From CAZFBA01 sp964517135 (GTDB taxonomy: Bacteria; Cyanobacteriota; Vampirovibrionia; JBFMGH01): a stretch of DNA of 64,000 nt. The stretch's first letter is position 1. Each line of letters starts with the position of its first letter. Positions 27,026-35,447 of this stretch are shown here, in pieces. The translations under genes were made by a program, and so were the position numbers. Location: contig CAZFBA010000016.1 in assembly GCA_964517135.1 (NCBI GenBank), positions 19,705 to 83,704 of the forward strand, written 5' to 3'. Below the pieces are notes generated by a model, which was not told where the DNA came from, did no database searches, and worked only from the letters and a program-made list of their open reading frames with translations.

Positions 27026-27715
27026 ATGCACTGGGAAGATATTATAAATAATTTCTGGTTCTTAATGGGTGGTTTGTGGATGACCATAAAACTTGCATCT
27101 GTTGCTATTGCAGGTAGTATGCTTGTTGGAGTTGTTTTTGGTATTGCAAGACACACAAAATTTCCTGTTATAAGCTGGATTGCAACAGCATATATAGAAT
27201 TTGTAAGGTCTATACCACTTATATTATTTATTGTATTTGTACATTATGGCTTTTTACCCAACCTGTTGAAAATACAGACAAACTTTTTCCTCTCTTCTGC
27301 CGTTGCTCTTATTATATTTACAGCAGCTTATATTGCTGAAATTGTCAGAGGAGGACTTAAATCGATTGAAAGAGGGCATATAGAAGCCGCCCGGAGTATA
27401 GGGTTAAACTATTTCCAGATGATGACATATGTGGTACTACCGCTCGGCCTTTCAAGAATGACTCCTGCACTTGTCAGTCAATTTATTGCACTGATTAAAG
27501 ATACCTCACTTGCTTCTGTTATTGGCCTTATAGAGCTTACCCGTGCTGGAGAAATCGTTTATGGAAGAACATTCCACGAATTTGAAATATTGTTGTTTAT
27601 CGTTATGGTTTATTTCATTATTTGCTATAGCCTATCTCTTTTATCAAGAAAACTTGAATATAATACAAAACACAGACCAAGAGAAGCTCCATCAGAGCTG
27701 AAACTCAGTGCATAA
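27026..27715 (+). CDS. Amino-acid ABC transporter permease, second
   Basis: 229 residues, two bases after the first permease. The EAA loop reads GHIEAARSIGLNYFQMMTYV, then VLPLGLSR. It has about five membrane helices, and its first periplasmic loop differs from the first permease, so it should form the other half of the channel. A charged C-terminal tail (KHRPREAPSELK) ends it. No hairpin terminator is visible in the 85 bases before the convergent cusA. Confidence 0.94.
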   Translation: MHWEDIINNFWFLMGGLWMTIKLASVAIAGSMLVGVVFGIARHTKFPVISWIATAYIEFVRSIPLILFIVFVHYGFLPNLLKIQTNFFLSSAVALIIFTAAYIAEIVRGGLKSIERGHIEAARSIGLNYFQMMTYVVLPLGLSRMTPALVSQFIALIKDTSLASVIGLIELTRAGEIVYGRTFHEFEILLFIVMVYFIICYSLSLLSRKLEYNTKHRPREAPSELKLSA

Positions 27716-27800
27716 TTAGTTTTTTCTGGATGACAAGGCCTGAATTGCTTCTATAAAAGATGAATTGAATTAATTGTATTATTTATAATGTTTTAATGTT

Positions 27801-30800
27801 TTAATGTTTGATATTTGCCTGTTTAAGCTTCCCTGATTTAAATAAAAAAGTCTTAATCATCAGGAACAATACAGGTAATATTAATAGTACAAGTATTGTT
27901 GAGGTAATGATACCACCAATAAGAGGAGTAGCAATTGGTTTCATTAGGTCAGAGCCTACCCCTGTGGCCCACATAATAGGTATCAACCCTATCAGGGATG
28001 CGAATGCCGTCATAAGCTTTGGCCTTAATCTAAATGCTGCACCTTCAATGGTGGCTTCATATATATCATCTTCTTTTATATTACCTTTAGTTATATAGCG
28101 ATTCAGCGCTTCATTTAAGTAGACAAGCATTACAACTCCGGTTTCGATTGCAACTCCAAACAGAGCTATGTATCCGACGACAACTGCTACAGAAAAATGA
28201 TAACCCAGATACATTTGTAACAGGAGACCTCCTATTAGTGCAAATGGTACTGAAAATAGCACCAGTAAAGAATCAATGATAGAGTCAAATGTAAAATACA
28301 AAAAGACAAAAATTATAAACAATACAAGTGGCAGGATCATTAACAGTCGCTCTTCTGCCCGCTTAAGATCTTCATATTGCCCTGAAAGACTATAATAATA
28401 ACCAGCTGGCAAATCAAGGTCTTTATCGAGTAATTGCTTTACATCGTTTATAACGCTACCCATATCACGGTCTCTGACATTGAACTGAACGATAGATCTA
28501 AGGTTACCATTTTCACTGTTAATCATTGGTGGCCCACCTGTCATTTTGATATCAGCAAGCATAGAAAGTGGAACATGTTTTAGCATATTCGGCATGGTGA
28601 CTTCGAGGTCTTTCAATGCCTGTATGGAATCTCTGTAATCACGGGCATAACGAACCCTGATCGGAAATCTGTAGCGTCCATCAATCTGTGTTGTAATGTT
28701 CTTGCCTCCGACAGCTGTTTCAATGATATCTTGAACCTTGCTGATTTGTATGCCATACCTTGCTATTGCCTTTTTATTTATCTCTATTTCAATATATTTG
28801 CCACCTGTTACCCTTTCAGCATAAATGTCAACAATGCCATTGATATTTTTAAGGAGTTGTTCAACTTTTAATGCTTCCTTGCCAAGTGTATCAAGATTAT
28901 CACCATATATTTTTACAGCCAGCATCGTGCGTACACCCGTTGCCAGCATGTCTATTCGGTTAATGATAGGCTGAGTCCACCCGTTTGTTACCCCGGGTAT
29001 CTGTAATTGCTGATCGAGCTCTGAGATGATATCAGCTTTTGTAATACCAGGGCGCCACTGGTCTTTTGGTTTCAGGTTAATGATTGTTTCTATCATACTC
29101 ACAGGTGCCGGGTCTGTCGCAGTATCGGCACGCCCTACTTTGCCAAGAACATATTCTACTTCAGGATGAGCCTTTATAATTTTATCCTGAACTTGAACGA
29201 GTCTTTTAGCCTCTGTTATGGTTATATTCGGAAGTGTTACAGGCATATATAATATACTGCCTTCATCAAGGGGAGGCATAAACTCTGTACCCATTTCAGT
29301 TGCCTTTGGTAATACCAATACCATAATAATAATTGCTGTTATAATGGCAAACCATCGTAATTTTAGCACTATTTTTAAGAGAGGCAAATAAATCCAGGTA
29401 AAAAATTGTGAAACAGGGTTTTTATGTTCAGGTAAAAAATTTCCTTTCATCAAAAAGATCATTAAGACAGGGACAATAGTCATAGCAATAATGGCAGCCC
29501 CGGTCATTGCAAATGTTTTTGTGAAAGCAAGTGGCATAAACATTTTACCTTCCCTTCCTGTTAACAGAAAAACAGGTAAAAAAGAGATTATAATTATCAA
29601 AAGAGAAAAGAATATCGGTTTACCTACCTGATTAGCAGATTTTAGAATTATTTCAAGGTTTGTTCGGCTGTCATAGTCTGTTTTTTCGCTTAAATGCCGG
29701 CTGGCATTTTCTACCATTACGATACCGGCATCAACTATAACGCCTATGGCTATTGCAATTCCCCCTAGTGACATTATATTAGAGGTAATACCGAAAAGTT
29801 TCATCGCAATAATTGCAAATAATATAGCAAGTGGCAGTGTAATTATAATGATTATAGATCCTCTTATATCAAGCAAAAAGATAAACATAATTATACTGAC
29901 AATCAAGATTTCTTCAGTTAAAGTGTGTTTAAGCGTATCAATAGATTTTTCAATAAGATTGGTTCTATCATATGCAGTTTTAATAGTTACACTTGCAGGC
30001 AGGCCCTTTTCTATTTCAGTTATTTTAGCTTTGACATTTTGTATAACTTCTTTTGCGTTAGAATTGTATCGGGCAACAACAATACCGCCAACCACTTCGC
30101 CTTCACCATTTTCGTCAAGCAAGCCACGGCGTATCTCACCGCCCAGCTGAATATATGCAATATCTTTGAGAAAAACAGGAATACCCTGATCGTTCACTTT
30201 AACGACGATCAATTCAATGTCTTTGATATCTCTGATATATCCCTGCCCCCTGACAAAATACTCTTGATTGTTAAATTCTATGATTTTTCCGCCGATTTCA
30301 TTGTTGCTTTTCTGTACTGATTTGACGATATCATTGATATCGAGGTGATAAGCATTTAGCTTGTTAGGGTCAATATCGATTTGATACTGCTTTATAAAGC
30401 CGCCTATACTTGCTATTTCAGCGACTCCGTCAACAGATCCCAGTTGATAGCGGATAAACCAGTCTTGAAGGGCTCTGAGATCGCCAAGGTTAAGCTTGTC
30501 ACTTTTTAGTGTATACCAGAATACATGCCCTACACCAGTACCATCAGGGCCAAGTGCTGGAGTAACATCAGGGGGCAGAAGCGACTGTATATAATTCAGC
30601 CTTTCGAGAACTCGTGTTCTTGCCCAGTAGATATCTATGTTATCCTTAAAAATTATATAAACCATAGAAAAACCAAAATAAGAGGTAGCTCTAACTGCTT
30701 TAACACCTGGCAGGCTTTGCAGATTAGATGAAAGCGGATAAGTCACCTGGTCTTCAATAACCTGTGGCGGTTTTCCTGGCCAGTCAGTATAAATAATAAC

Positions 30801-30938
30801 CTGATTGTCACTGACATCTGGAATGGCGTCTAATGGAGTGTGCTTAATTGCCCATATGCCTGATATAATAAGTACAACAGTAAACAAGAAGATTACAAAC
30901 TTGTTATGGGCTGAAAATTCAATAATCTTATTAATCAT
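27801..30938 (-). CDS. cusA: Heavy-metal efflux RND transporter, CusA-type
   Basis: 1045 residues of a proton-driven inner-membrane pump spanning to the periplasm. It has the RND layout with two large periplasmic loops and 12 helices. TM4 reads IAIGVIVDAGIVMVENA, the pattern of the monovalent Cu(I)/Ag(I) group rather than the DFGxIVDGxVxxVEN of the Zn/Co/Cd CzcA group. INRIDMLATGVRTMLAVKI corresponds to the methionine-bearing CusA segment. The ATG overlaps the cusB stop by one base. The last gene of the csoR-led operon. Confidence 0.93.
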   Translation of the reverse strand: MINKIIEFSAHNKFVIFLFTVVLIISGIWAIKHTPLDAIPDVSDNQVIIYTDWPGKPPQVIEDQVTYPLSSNLQSLPGVKAVRATSYFGFSMVYIIFKDNIDIYWARTRVLERLNYIQSLLPPDVTPALGPDGTGVGHVFWYTLKSDKLNLGDLRALQDWFIRYQLGSVDGVAEIASIGGFIKQYQIDIDPNKLNAYHLDINDIVKSVQKSNNEIGGKIIEFNNQEYFVRGQGYIRDIKDIELIVVKVNDQGIPVFLKDIAYIQLGGEIRRGLLDENGEGEVVGGIVVARYNSNAKEVIQNVKAKITEIEKGLPASVTIKTAYDRTNLIEKSIDTLKHTLTEEILIVSIIMFIFLLDIRGSIIIIITLPLAILFAIIAMKLFGITSNIMSLGGIAIAIGVIVDAGIVMVENASRHLSEKTDYDSRTNLEIILKSANQVGKPIFFSLLIIIISFLPVFLLTGREGKMFMPLAFTKTFAMTGAAIIAMTIVPVLMIFLMKGNFLPEHKNPVSQFFTWIYLPLLKIVLKLRWFAIITAIIIMVLVLPKATEMGTEFMPPLDEGSILYMPVTLPNITITEAKRLVQVQDKIIKAHPEVEYVLGKVGRADTATDPAPVSMIETIINLKPKDQWRPGITKADIISELDQQLQIPGVTNGWTQPIINRIDMLATGVRTMLAVKIYGDNLDTLGKEALKVEQLLKNINGIVDIYAERVTGGKYIEIEINKKAIARYGIQISKVQDIIETAVGGKNITTQIDGRYRFPIRVRYARDYRDSIQALKDLEVTMPNMLKHVPLSMLADIKMTGGPPMINSENGNLRSIVQFNVRDRDMGSVINDVKQLLDKDLDLPAGYYYSLSGQYEDLKRAEERLLMILPLVLFIIFVFLYFTFDSIIDSLLVLFSVPFALIGGLLLQMYLGYHFSVAVVVGYIALFGVAIETGVVMLVYLNEALNRYITKGNIKEDDIYEATIEGAAFRLRPKLMTAFASLIGLIPIMWATGVGSDLMKPIATPLIGGIITSTILVLLILPVLFLMIKTFLFKSGKLKQANIKH

Positions 30939-32293
30939 TAATGTTGATGACCTCCTGACATGCCTGTTGTCAGTTGTGCTTCTGAGTCTATCAAAAAGCC
31001 ACCTGTAACAGCGATATTATCATACCTGTCTAGTCCGTCAATAACTTCTATTACATCATCATATTTCCTGCCAGTGTTAATATGTCTCATAACAAAAATA
31101 CCGGGTTGTTTCTCCAGCCAGACATAACTGTTTTTGCCGGTATAAAAAATTGCAGTAACAGGTATTGTCAGGTGTCTTTCAGGGAACGTCTTAATGACAG
31201 TTCGTGCATACATATCAGGCTTAAACTGGCCTTGAAAGTTTTTCAGAATTACTCTTACTTTGACAGTACGGGTTTCATTATCCATAAACGGATAAATATA
31301 ACTGATATGTCCTTTAAAAGTGCTGCCAGGGTAACTATCAATATGTATTTCAACCTCCTGATGAACTTTTAGTTTTGCGATATCTGTTTCACTAACTTCT
31401 GCTTCCAGCCATAGATGAGAGAAATCAGCTAATGTATAGAGCCTTTCGCCTTCTTTGACGTAATCACCTTCATAAATATGCTGCTTAATTACAGTGCCGC
31501 TATATTTTGAATAAATTGGGATGGTATTGTTAATATCTTCAAAGTCTGTCAGAGATACAATTTGCTTATCTGACAATCCAAAATGTTTTAAACGGTTTTT
31601 TGCTGCCTCAAGAGTTTTTTTGTAAGAATTGACAAGAACATCATACTCGCTATTATTCATTTCTTTTAGATTTTCCAGGGCATAAAGATATTCTTTCTGG
31701 CTGACAATAAGCTCAGGGCTATAGATCTCTGCGATAAGATCACCTTTTTTAACTTGATTGCCTATTTCTTTGATATATAATTTTTCCAGCCGGCCATCTA
31801 TCCATACAGGTATTGTTGAAAGCCGTTTCGTATCATATGTAATGGTTCCGAAGGCTTCAATATTTTTACTTACAGTTCTATAAACCGGATGAGCAGTTTC
31901 TATATTAGCCATTATCTGCTGTGCTGGTGAAATGCTGACAGACATGATATCTTTATCCAGCGAGTCCTTCTGTGTATGTTCGGGCATATCACTATGGGAA
32001 GCTGGCTTTTTATTAATTGTCCGTTTGACAAGGTTCATATTACAAATTGGACAGACTCCCGGTTTATCTGTATTAATTGTTGGATGCATCGGACAGGTAT
32101 AAACAAAGTCTTTATCATTCATCTCATGCTGTATTTCTTCTGCGTTATTCTTGCTTTTTAGCCAGTGAGAGACTTTGAAGTAATCTGGCATAAATGAATA
32201 AATAAGTACCAGAACCATAATCAGTGTCGAAATAGTGATTATTGCTTTCTTATAAGTGATGAAGAAATGCCGGGTTTTTTCTTTAAAAGTCAT
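30938..32293 (-). CDS. cusB: Efflux RND periplasmic adaptor, CusB-type with metal-binding domain
   Basis: 451 residues. A membrane anchor (about 15-33) is followed by a heavy-metal-binding domain with YTCPMHPTINTDKPGVCPIC then NM (about 62-84), next the adaptor proper: first lipoyl half (LYIKEIGNQVKKGDLIAEIY), a helical hairpin (about 195-245), second lipoyl half (YSKYSGTVIKQHIYEGDYVK), beta-barrel and membrane-proximal domain. It bridges CusA and the TolC-like channel and passes metal to CusA. It overlaps the preceding lipoprotein gene by four bases. Confidence 0.92.
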   Translation of the reverse strand: MTFKEKTRHFFITYKKAIITISTLIMVLVLIYSFMPDYFKVSHWLKSKNNAEEIQHEMNDKDFVYTCPMHPTINTDKPGVCPICNMNLVKRTINKKPASHSDMPEHTQKDSLDKDIMSVSISPAQQIMANIETAHPVYRTVSKNIEAFGTITYDTKRLSTIPVWIDGRLEKLYIKEIGNQVKKGDLIAEIYSPELIVSQKEYLYALENLKEMNNSEYDVLVNSYKKTLEAAKNRLKHFGLSDKQIVSLTDFEDINNTIPIYSKYSGTVIKQHIYEGDYVKEGERLYTLADFSHLWLEAEVSETDIAKLKVHQEVEIHIDSYPGSTFKGHISYIYPFMDNETRTVKVRVILKNFQGQFKPDMYARTVIKTFPERHLTIPVTAIFYTGKNSYVWLEKQPGIFVMRHINTGRKYDDVIEVIDGLDRYDNIAVTGGFLIDSEAQLTTGMSGGHQH

Positions 32294-32598
32294 TGTTTAA
32301 TTTCCACTTTTTCAAGTTTCATATTGCACTCCGGGCATAGGCCAGGTTTATTTTGTTTTATATCAGGGTGCATCGGACAGGTATAATAATAAGAAACATC
32401 TTCATTGTAGAGTTTCAGATTGGTCTGGTTTTTCTGATTGTGATCTCTCGTATGTTGATCATTTTTTTGTTGGTCATTGATATGTTGGTCATTGATATGT
32501 TGGTCGTGTGTATGTTGAACATTGCCTGTATCTGTTTTTGCCTGACAGGCAATTAGCGTTAGAAATATTGCCGGGATAAGGAATAGTCTTATGTTCAT
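32290..32598 (-). CDS. His-rich lipoprotein with heavy-metal-binding domain
   Basis: 102 residues. Lipobox LTLIAC puts the cysteine at about residue 19, so this is a lipid-anchored periplasmic or outer-membrane protein. A 5-residue repeat (DQHIN-type) gives a histidine-rich linker, and the C-terminus is the YTCPMHPDI, then CPECNM metal-binding module also found in CusB. This may replace CusF as the periplasmic metal chaperone. ATG 32598 is chosen for the AAGGAG seven bases upstream; a TTG two codons earlier is the alternative. Confidence 0.85.
   Translation of the reverse strand: MNIRLFLIPAIFLTLIACQAKTDTGNVQHTHDQHINDQHINDQQKNDQHTRDHNQKNQTNLKLYNEDVSYYYTCPMHPDIKQNKPGLCPECNMKLEKVEIKQ
32452..32520 (-). 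repeat. 15-bp tandem repeat inside the metal-binding lipoprotein
   Basis: About 4.6 units of ATGTTGGTCATTGAT and close variants (plus-strand reading). It encodes the DQHIN pentapeptide array. In-frame copy-number change would lengthen or shorten the histidine-rich linker without breaking the gene. Confidence 0.85.
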
Positions 32599-32609
32599 GG
32601 TCAATCTCC

Positions 32610-33923
32610 TTAAAATATACTTGTACCTGTTTCTTTTTCAAGTTGTGCGAGTGCCTTATAATAGTCAGTAAGGGCACGATAATATTCTTTTTCATATTTG
32701 TAATACAGCATTTGTGCATCTATTACCGATAGAAAGTCTGTTTTATCTATTTCATAATTAGCAATAGCAGAGTCCATAACCTGTATAGTTTGTTTCAGTA
32801 AAGAGTTTTCAAACAACGAAACCAGTCGTTTTTTCTTTTCTATATTAATAAGTTGATCAGTGATATAAAATCTAATTTCATTTTTAAGGCTATCGAGCTC
32901 AGCATTTTGTGACAAGATTTGAAATTCTTTCTCCAGAACTCCTTCATCTTGCTTGCGATTTTTATAGATTGGTAGATTAAAGGAAATATTAACTGAAAAG
33001 AGGTCAGCATAACTGTTATCCCTTTGTCCATAGGAGCCTGAAAGCTGAAAGTCTGGCAAAATAGCTTTTTGAGCCAGCCTTAGTTCTTCTTTGGCCTTCT
33101 CAATGTTCTTTTCATATTGCATTATTAGCGGTCTGGAGTCAAAAGCCAGTGAAATTAACAGGTCTTTGTCAGGTATAGTAAAATCGGAGGTTAATTTTAC
33201 CGTTCTGCCAGGTTTAAAATCATCTGGCAGATAGGCCAGATAAATTAACTTATTACGATAATTATCGTGTTTTTGCTCCAGAAATATTAGCTCTTCATTT
33301 ATTTTAGAATATTCAATCTGTGCTTTAAGGATGTCCTGCCTGATACCTTTGCCAACTTCATACTTGATCTGGGTTATTTTGATGAGATGTGATAATAACT
33401 CAAGATTCTTTCTGGTTATTTCAATAGCTTCTTCGATATATGCAAGTTCATAATAAGCCTGTTTGACGTTATTAACTAGTTCACGTTGTTTCTCAAAATA
33501 TTTATAATAAATGGCTTCTGATTTCAGGGCGGCAATATTTTCTCTTAGTCTGCGTTTACCTGGGAACGGAAATTTTTGTGATAGCTGTATTTGCTTCATT
33601 GTCATAGGAGCAGAACGAAATGACATATCAATAAGCGGAAAATTTGTTATCCCTGCTGTAAATACGGGATCTTCCAGAGCACTGGCCTGCCTGATTCTTT
33701 TTTCTGCTGCCTGTGCCTCTTTTTCTATTACTTTTAAAGAAGGATTATTCGTTATTGTATGATCTATCAACCAGCTTAATTCTAGTATATCATCTTCCTT
33801 TATGATTCCTGCGCCAATTGGTTTAAGCTTTTTATCAGCTGCTTTAGATCCATCAGCAATTACCGGTGAGATAAAAACAAATAAATATATTATATATAAT
33901 ATCAATACATACTTATGTACCAT
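32610..33923 (-). CDS. TolC-like outer-membrane efflux channel (CusC-type)
   Basis: 437 residues with a signal peptide (cleavage near VIADG). Two outer-membrane efflux protein (OEP) halves are recognisable by the repeated long helices: LVNNVKQAYYELAYIEEAIE in the first and the DQLINIEKKKRLVSLFENSL-like region in the second, each followed by a short strand region (SGSYGQRDNSYADLF). It provides the outer-membrane exit duct for CusAB. No lipobox cysteine is seen at the N-terminus, unlike E. coli CusC. The start overlaps the end of the M23 gene by 22 bases. Confidence 0.9.
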   Translation of the reverse strand: MVHKYVLILYIIYLFVFISPVIADGSKAADKKLKPIGAGIIKEDDILELSWLIDHTITNNPSLKVIEKEAQAAEKRIRQASALEDPVFTAGITNFPLIDMSFRSAPMTMKQIQLSQKFPFPGKRRLRENIAALKSEAIYYKYFEKQRELVNNVKQAYYELAYIEEAIEITRKNLELLSHLIKITQIKYEVGKGIRQDILKAQIEYSKINEELIFLEQKHDNYRNKLIYLAYLPDDFKPGRTVKLTSDFTIPDKDLLISLAFDSRPLIMQYEKNIEKAKEELRLAQKAILPDFQLSGSYGQRDNSYADLFSVNISFNLPIYKNRKQDEGVLEKEFQILSQNAELDSLKNEIRFYITDQLINIEKKKRLVSLFENSLLKQTIQVMDSAIANYEIDKTDFLSVIDAQMLYYKYEKEYYRALTDYYKALAQLEKETGTSIF

Positions 33924-34723
33924 TTGATGCCCTCATGCGTAAATGGGTGAATGGGTATATTATTCTTTCTTATTTCAAAATGCAGGTGTGGGCCGGTAGT
34001 TCTGCCAGTATTTCCGGAATAGCCAATTAAATCACCTTTATTTACATACTGACCATCTGAAATTATTATGGTTGAAAGGTGCATATAATATGTGTCAGTA
34101 TTATCATCGTGGCTGAGCCCTATATATTTACCTGCATTGCCATTAGAATTTTTATATAGCTGGCTAACAAATCCATCAGCATAGGCATATACAGGGGTGC
34201 CAGTTTTTAAAGGTATATCAATACCGTTATGATGATCAGGTAGACCGCTAACCGGGTTCGTTCTATAACCAAACCCGGAAGAAATGGAGGTATTTCTGAA
34301 TGTAGAAATTGCTTTAGTAATGAAAAAGGCATCTTTTCTATTAATGAGATCACCTTCAGAAATTGCTATTTTATCAACTATCCCGGATGTATTGGCCCTT
34401 ATTTCAAATAAAGTGTTGTGGTTACTAATATTTTGCTCTAGCTGGCTTGATAAAAGAGAGATTTCTTTATCAATCAAAGGGTTTTTCTTTTTATAGAAAC
34501 TGTTCTTAGAGACCCACTGCTGAAGTTTAAGGGTTTCATAGTGTAATTTTTGTATATCATGTGTAATGTCTTCTGCAAGTGCCACTATTTGTCCGCTGGA
34601 TACTTTCTGGCCAGGCTCTATATATAGCTTTTTAATCTTGTATTTCCCGGCAAAAACCGTGGGAGAATAAAAAGCAAAAATGATAAGTACAATTAGTATA
34701 TATTTTAATAGTTTGTGTTGCAT
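33902..34723 (-). CDS. Adaptor-like (split lipoyl) domain fused to LytM/M23 peptidase
   Basis: 273 residues with a signal peptide (cleavage near VFAGK). Residues about 27-50 are a first lipoyl half (KLYIEPGQKVSSGQIVALAE), about 52-100 a helical pair, and about 103-135 a second lipoyl half (IRANTSGIVDKIAISEGDLI), the arrangement of membrane-fusion adaptors. The rest (about 145-270) is an M23 domain: SGFGYRTNPVSGLPDHHNGI then D (the HxxxD zinc motif) and the HLHFEI motif, with an extra conserved-looking GPHLHF context. The metal ligands look complete, so it could cut peptidoglycan. It sits between csoR and the channel gene. Confidence 0.88.
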   Translation of the reverse strand: MQHKLLKYILIVLIIFAFYSPTVFAGKYKIKKLYIEPGQKVSSGQIVALAEDITHDIQKLHYETLKLQQWVSKNSFYKKKNPLIDKEISLLSSQLEQNISNHNTLFEIRANTSGIVDKIAISEGDLINRKDAFFITKAISTFRNTSISSGFGYRTNPVSGLPDHHNGIDIPLKTGTPVYAYADGFVSQLYKNSNGNAGKYIGLSHDDNTDTYYMHLSTIIISDGQYVNKGDLIGYSGNTGRTTGPHLHFEIRKNNIPIHPFTHEGIKWYISMY

Positions 34724-34735
34724 ACAACCCCTCTA

Positions 34736-35089
34736 TCACTCTGGATGACAGCAGTTGTTTTCATTCCTGGTGGTCTGGTTATTGTTTTTATCTTGTTGTA
34801 AGGAGCAATCCAAAAAGCAAATAGGTGCACGTCTATAAACTACCATTAGTTCTTCGATAGCTTTTTCAGTATTTCCGGTCATTACAGCATCTTTAACACA
34901 AGTTTCAAGGTGATTTTTGAGAATAATTTGTGATGATTTTTCCAGTGCTGACTGCACAGCTTTAAGCTGATTGATAACATCAATGCAATATTCCTGATTA
35001 TCAACCATCTTAATAACTGCCTGAAGATGACCGTCAGCTCGTTTCAGGCGCAGGACAACCTCTTTTCTGGTTCTATCATTGATGGGCAT
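34736..35089 (-). CDS. csoR: CsoR-family copper-sensing repressor
   Basis: 117 residues, all-helical. The Cu(I) ligand set of CsoR is present: a cysteine in NQEYCIDVINQL and His-X3-Cys in NHLETC; RcnR-type Ni/Co sensors would have histidine at the last position. An unusual tail follows (about 90-117) with ICFLDC and NCCHPE, which adds cysteines and a histidine. AAAGGA precedes the ATG. It is the first gene of the efflux operon and should repress its own promoter until copper or silver is bound. Confidence 0.92.
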   Translation of the reverse strand: MPINDRTRKEVVLRLKRADGHLQAVIKMVDNQEYCIDVINQLKAVQSALEKSSQIILKNHLETCVKDAVMTGNTEKAIEELMVVYRRAPICFLDCSLQQDKNNNQTTRNENNCCHPE

Positions 35090-35109
35090 GATGTATTCCT
35101 TTTGTACTT

Positions 35110-35142
35110 ACTATATCCCCATCGGGGGGATTGGGATATAGT
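35110..35142. promoter_or_regulatory. CsoR-type operator
   Basis: ACTATATCCC (35110-35119) and its exact reverse complement GGGATATAGT (35133-35142) flank a G/C tract (CATCGGGGGGATT). The TATxCCCC...GGGGxTA layout is that of CsoR/FrmR family operators. It overlaps the -10 hexamer of the csoR promoter and lies 20 bases upstream of csoR. Confidence 0.88.
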
Positions 35143-35166
35143 AAACAAGTTTTAATATTTTGTCAA
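35138..35166 (-). promoter_or_regulatory. Promoter of the copper-efflux operon
   Basis: Read on the minus strand: TTGACA (35161-35166), spacer of exactly 17 bases, TACTAT (35138-35143). The -10 box lies within the right arm of the operator, which explains how bound CsoR would block it. This is the best sigma-70 promoter in the window. Confidence 0.85.
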
Positions 35167-35447
35167 CCTATCAATAATTTTCAATAATAGCAATCTTTCT
35201 TTAATAAGCTATTATTTCTAATACGCTCATTGCGGGGACTTTAACCCGTGACAATTAGCAATACATTTATCAGGCTGGTCGGAACGTTCTTCTAATCTAT
35301 AACAAAATGCAACGCACAGATCTCAATAAGCTTGAAAATAACAGTGCACTTTACTGTATATTATTTACGCAAGTTTAGCTTTTATTTCTACCATTTATTT
35401 GCTAATATAATATTCCAAGATTTATTAATTAAAAGGGATTAAACTAA
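35167..35447. other. Non-coding stretch before the HD-GYP gene
   Basis: AT-rich with one imperfect hairpin near 35228-35256 (ATTGCGGG ... ACCCG ... CAAT). No gene or strong signal seen otherwise. It must contain the promoter for the HD-GYP-rsmI pair. Confidence 0.35.

Noticed and set aside
32452..32520. CRISPR-like or regulatory tandem repeat
   Set aside because: The 15-bp units are in frame and encode the DQHIN peptide repeat of a lipoprotein.
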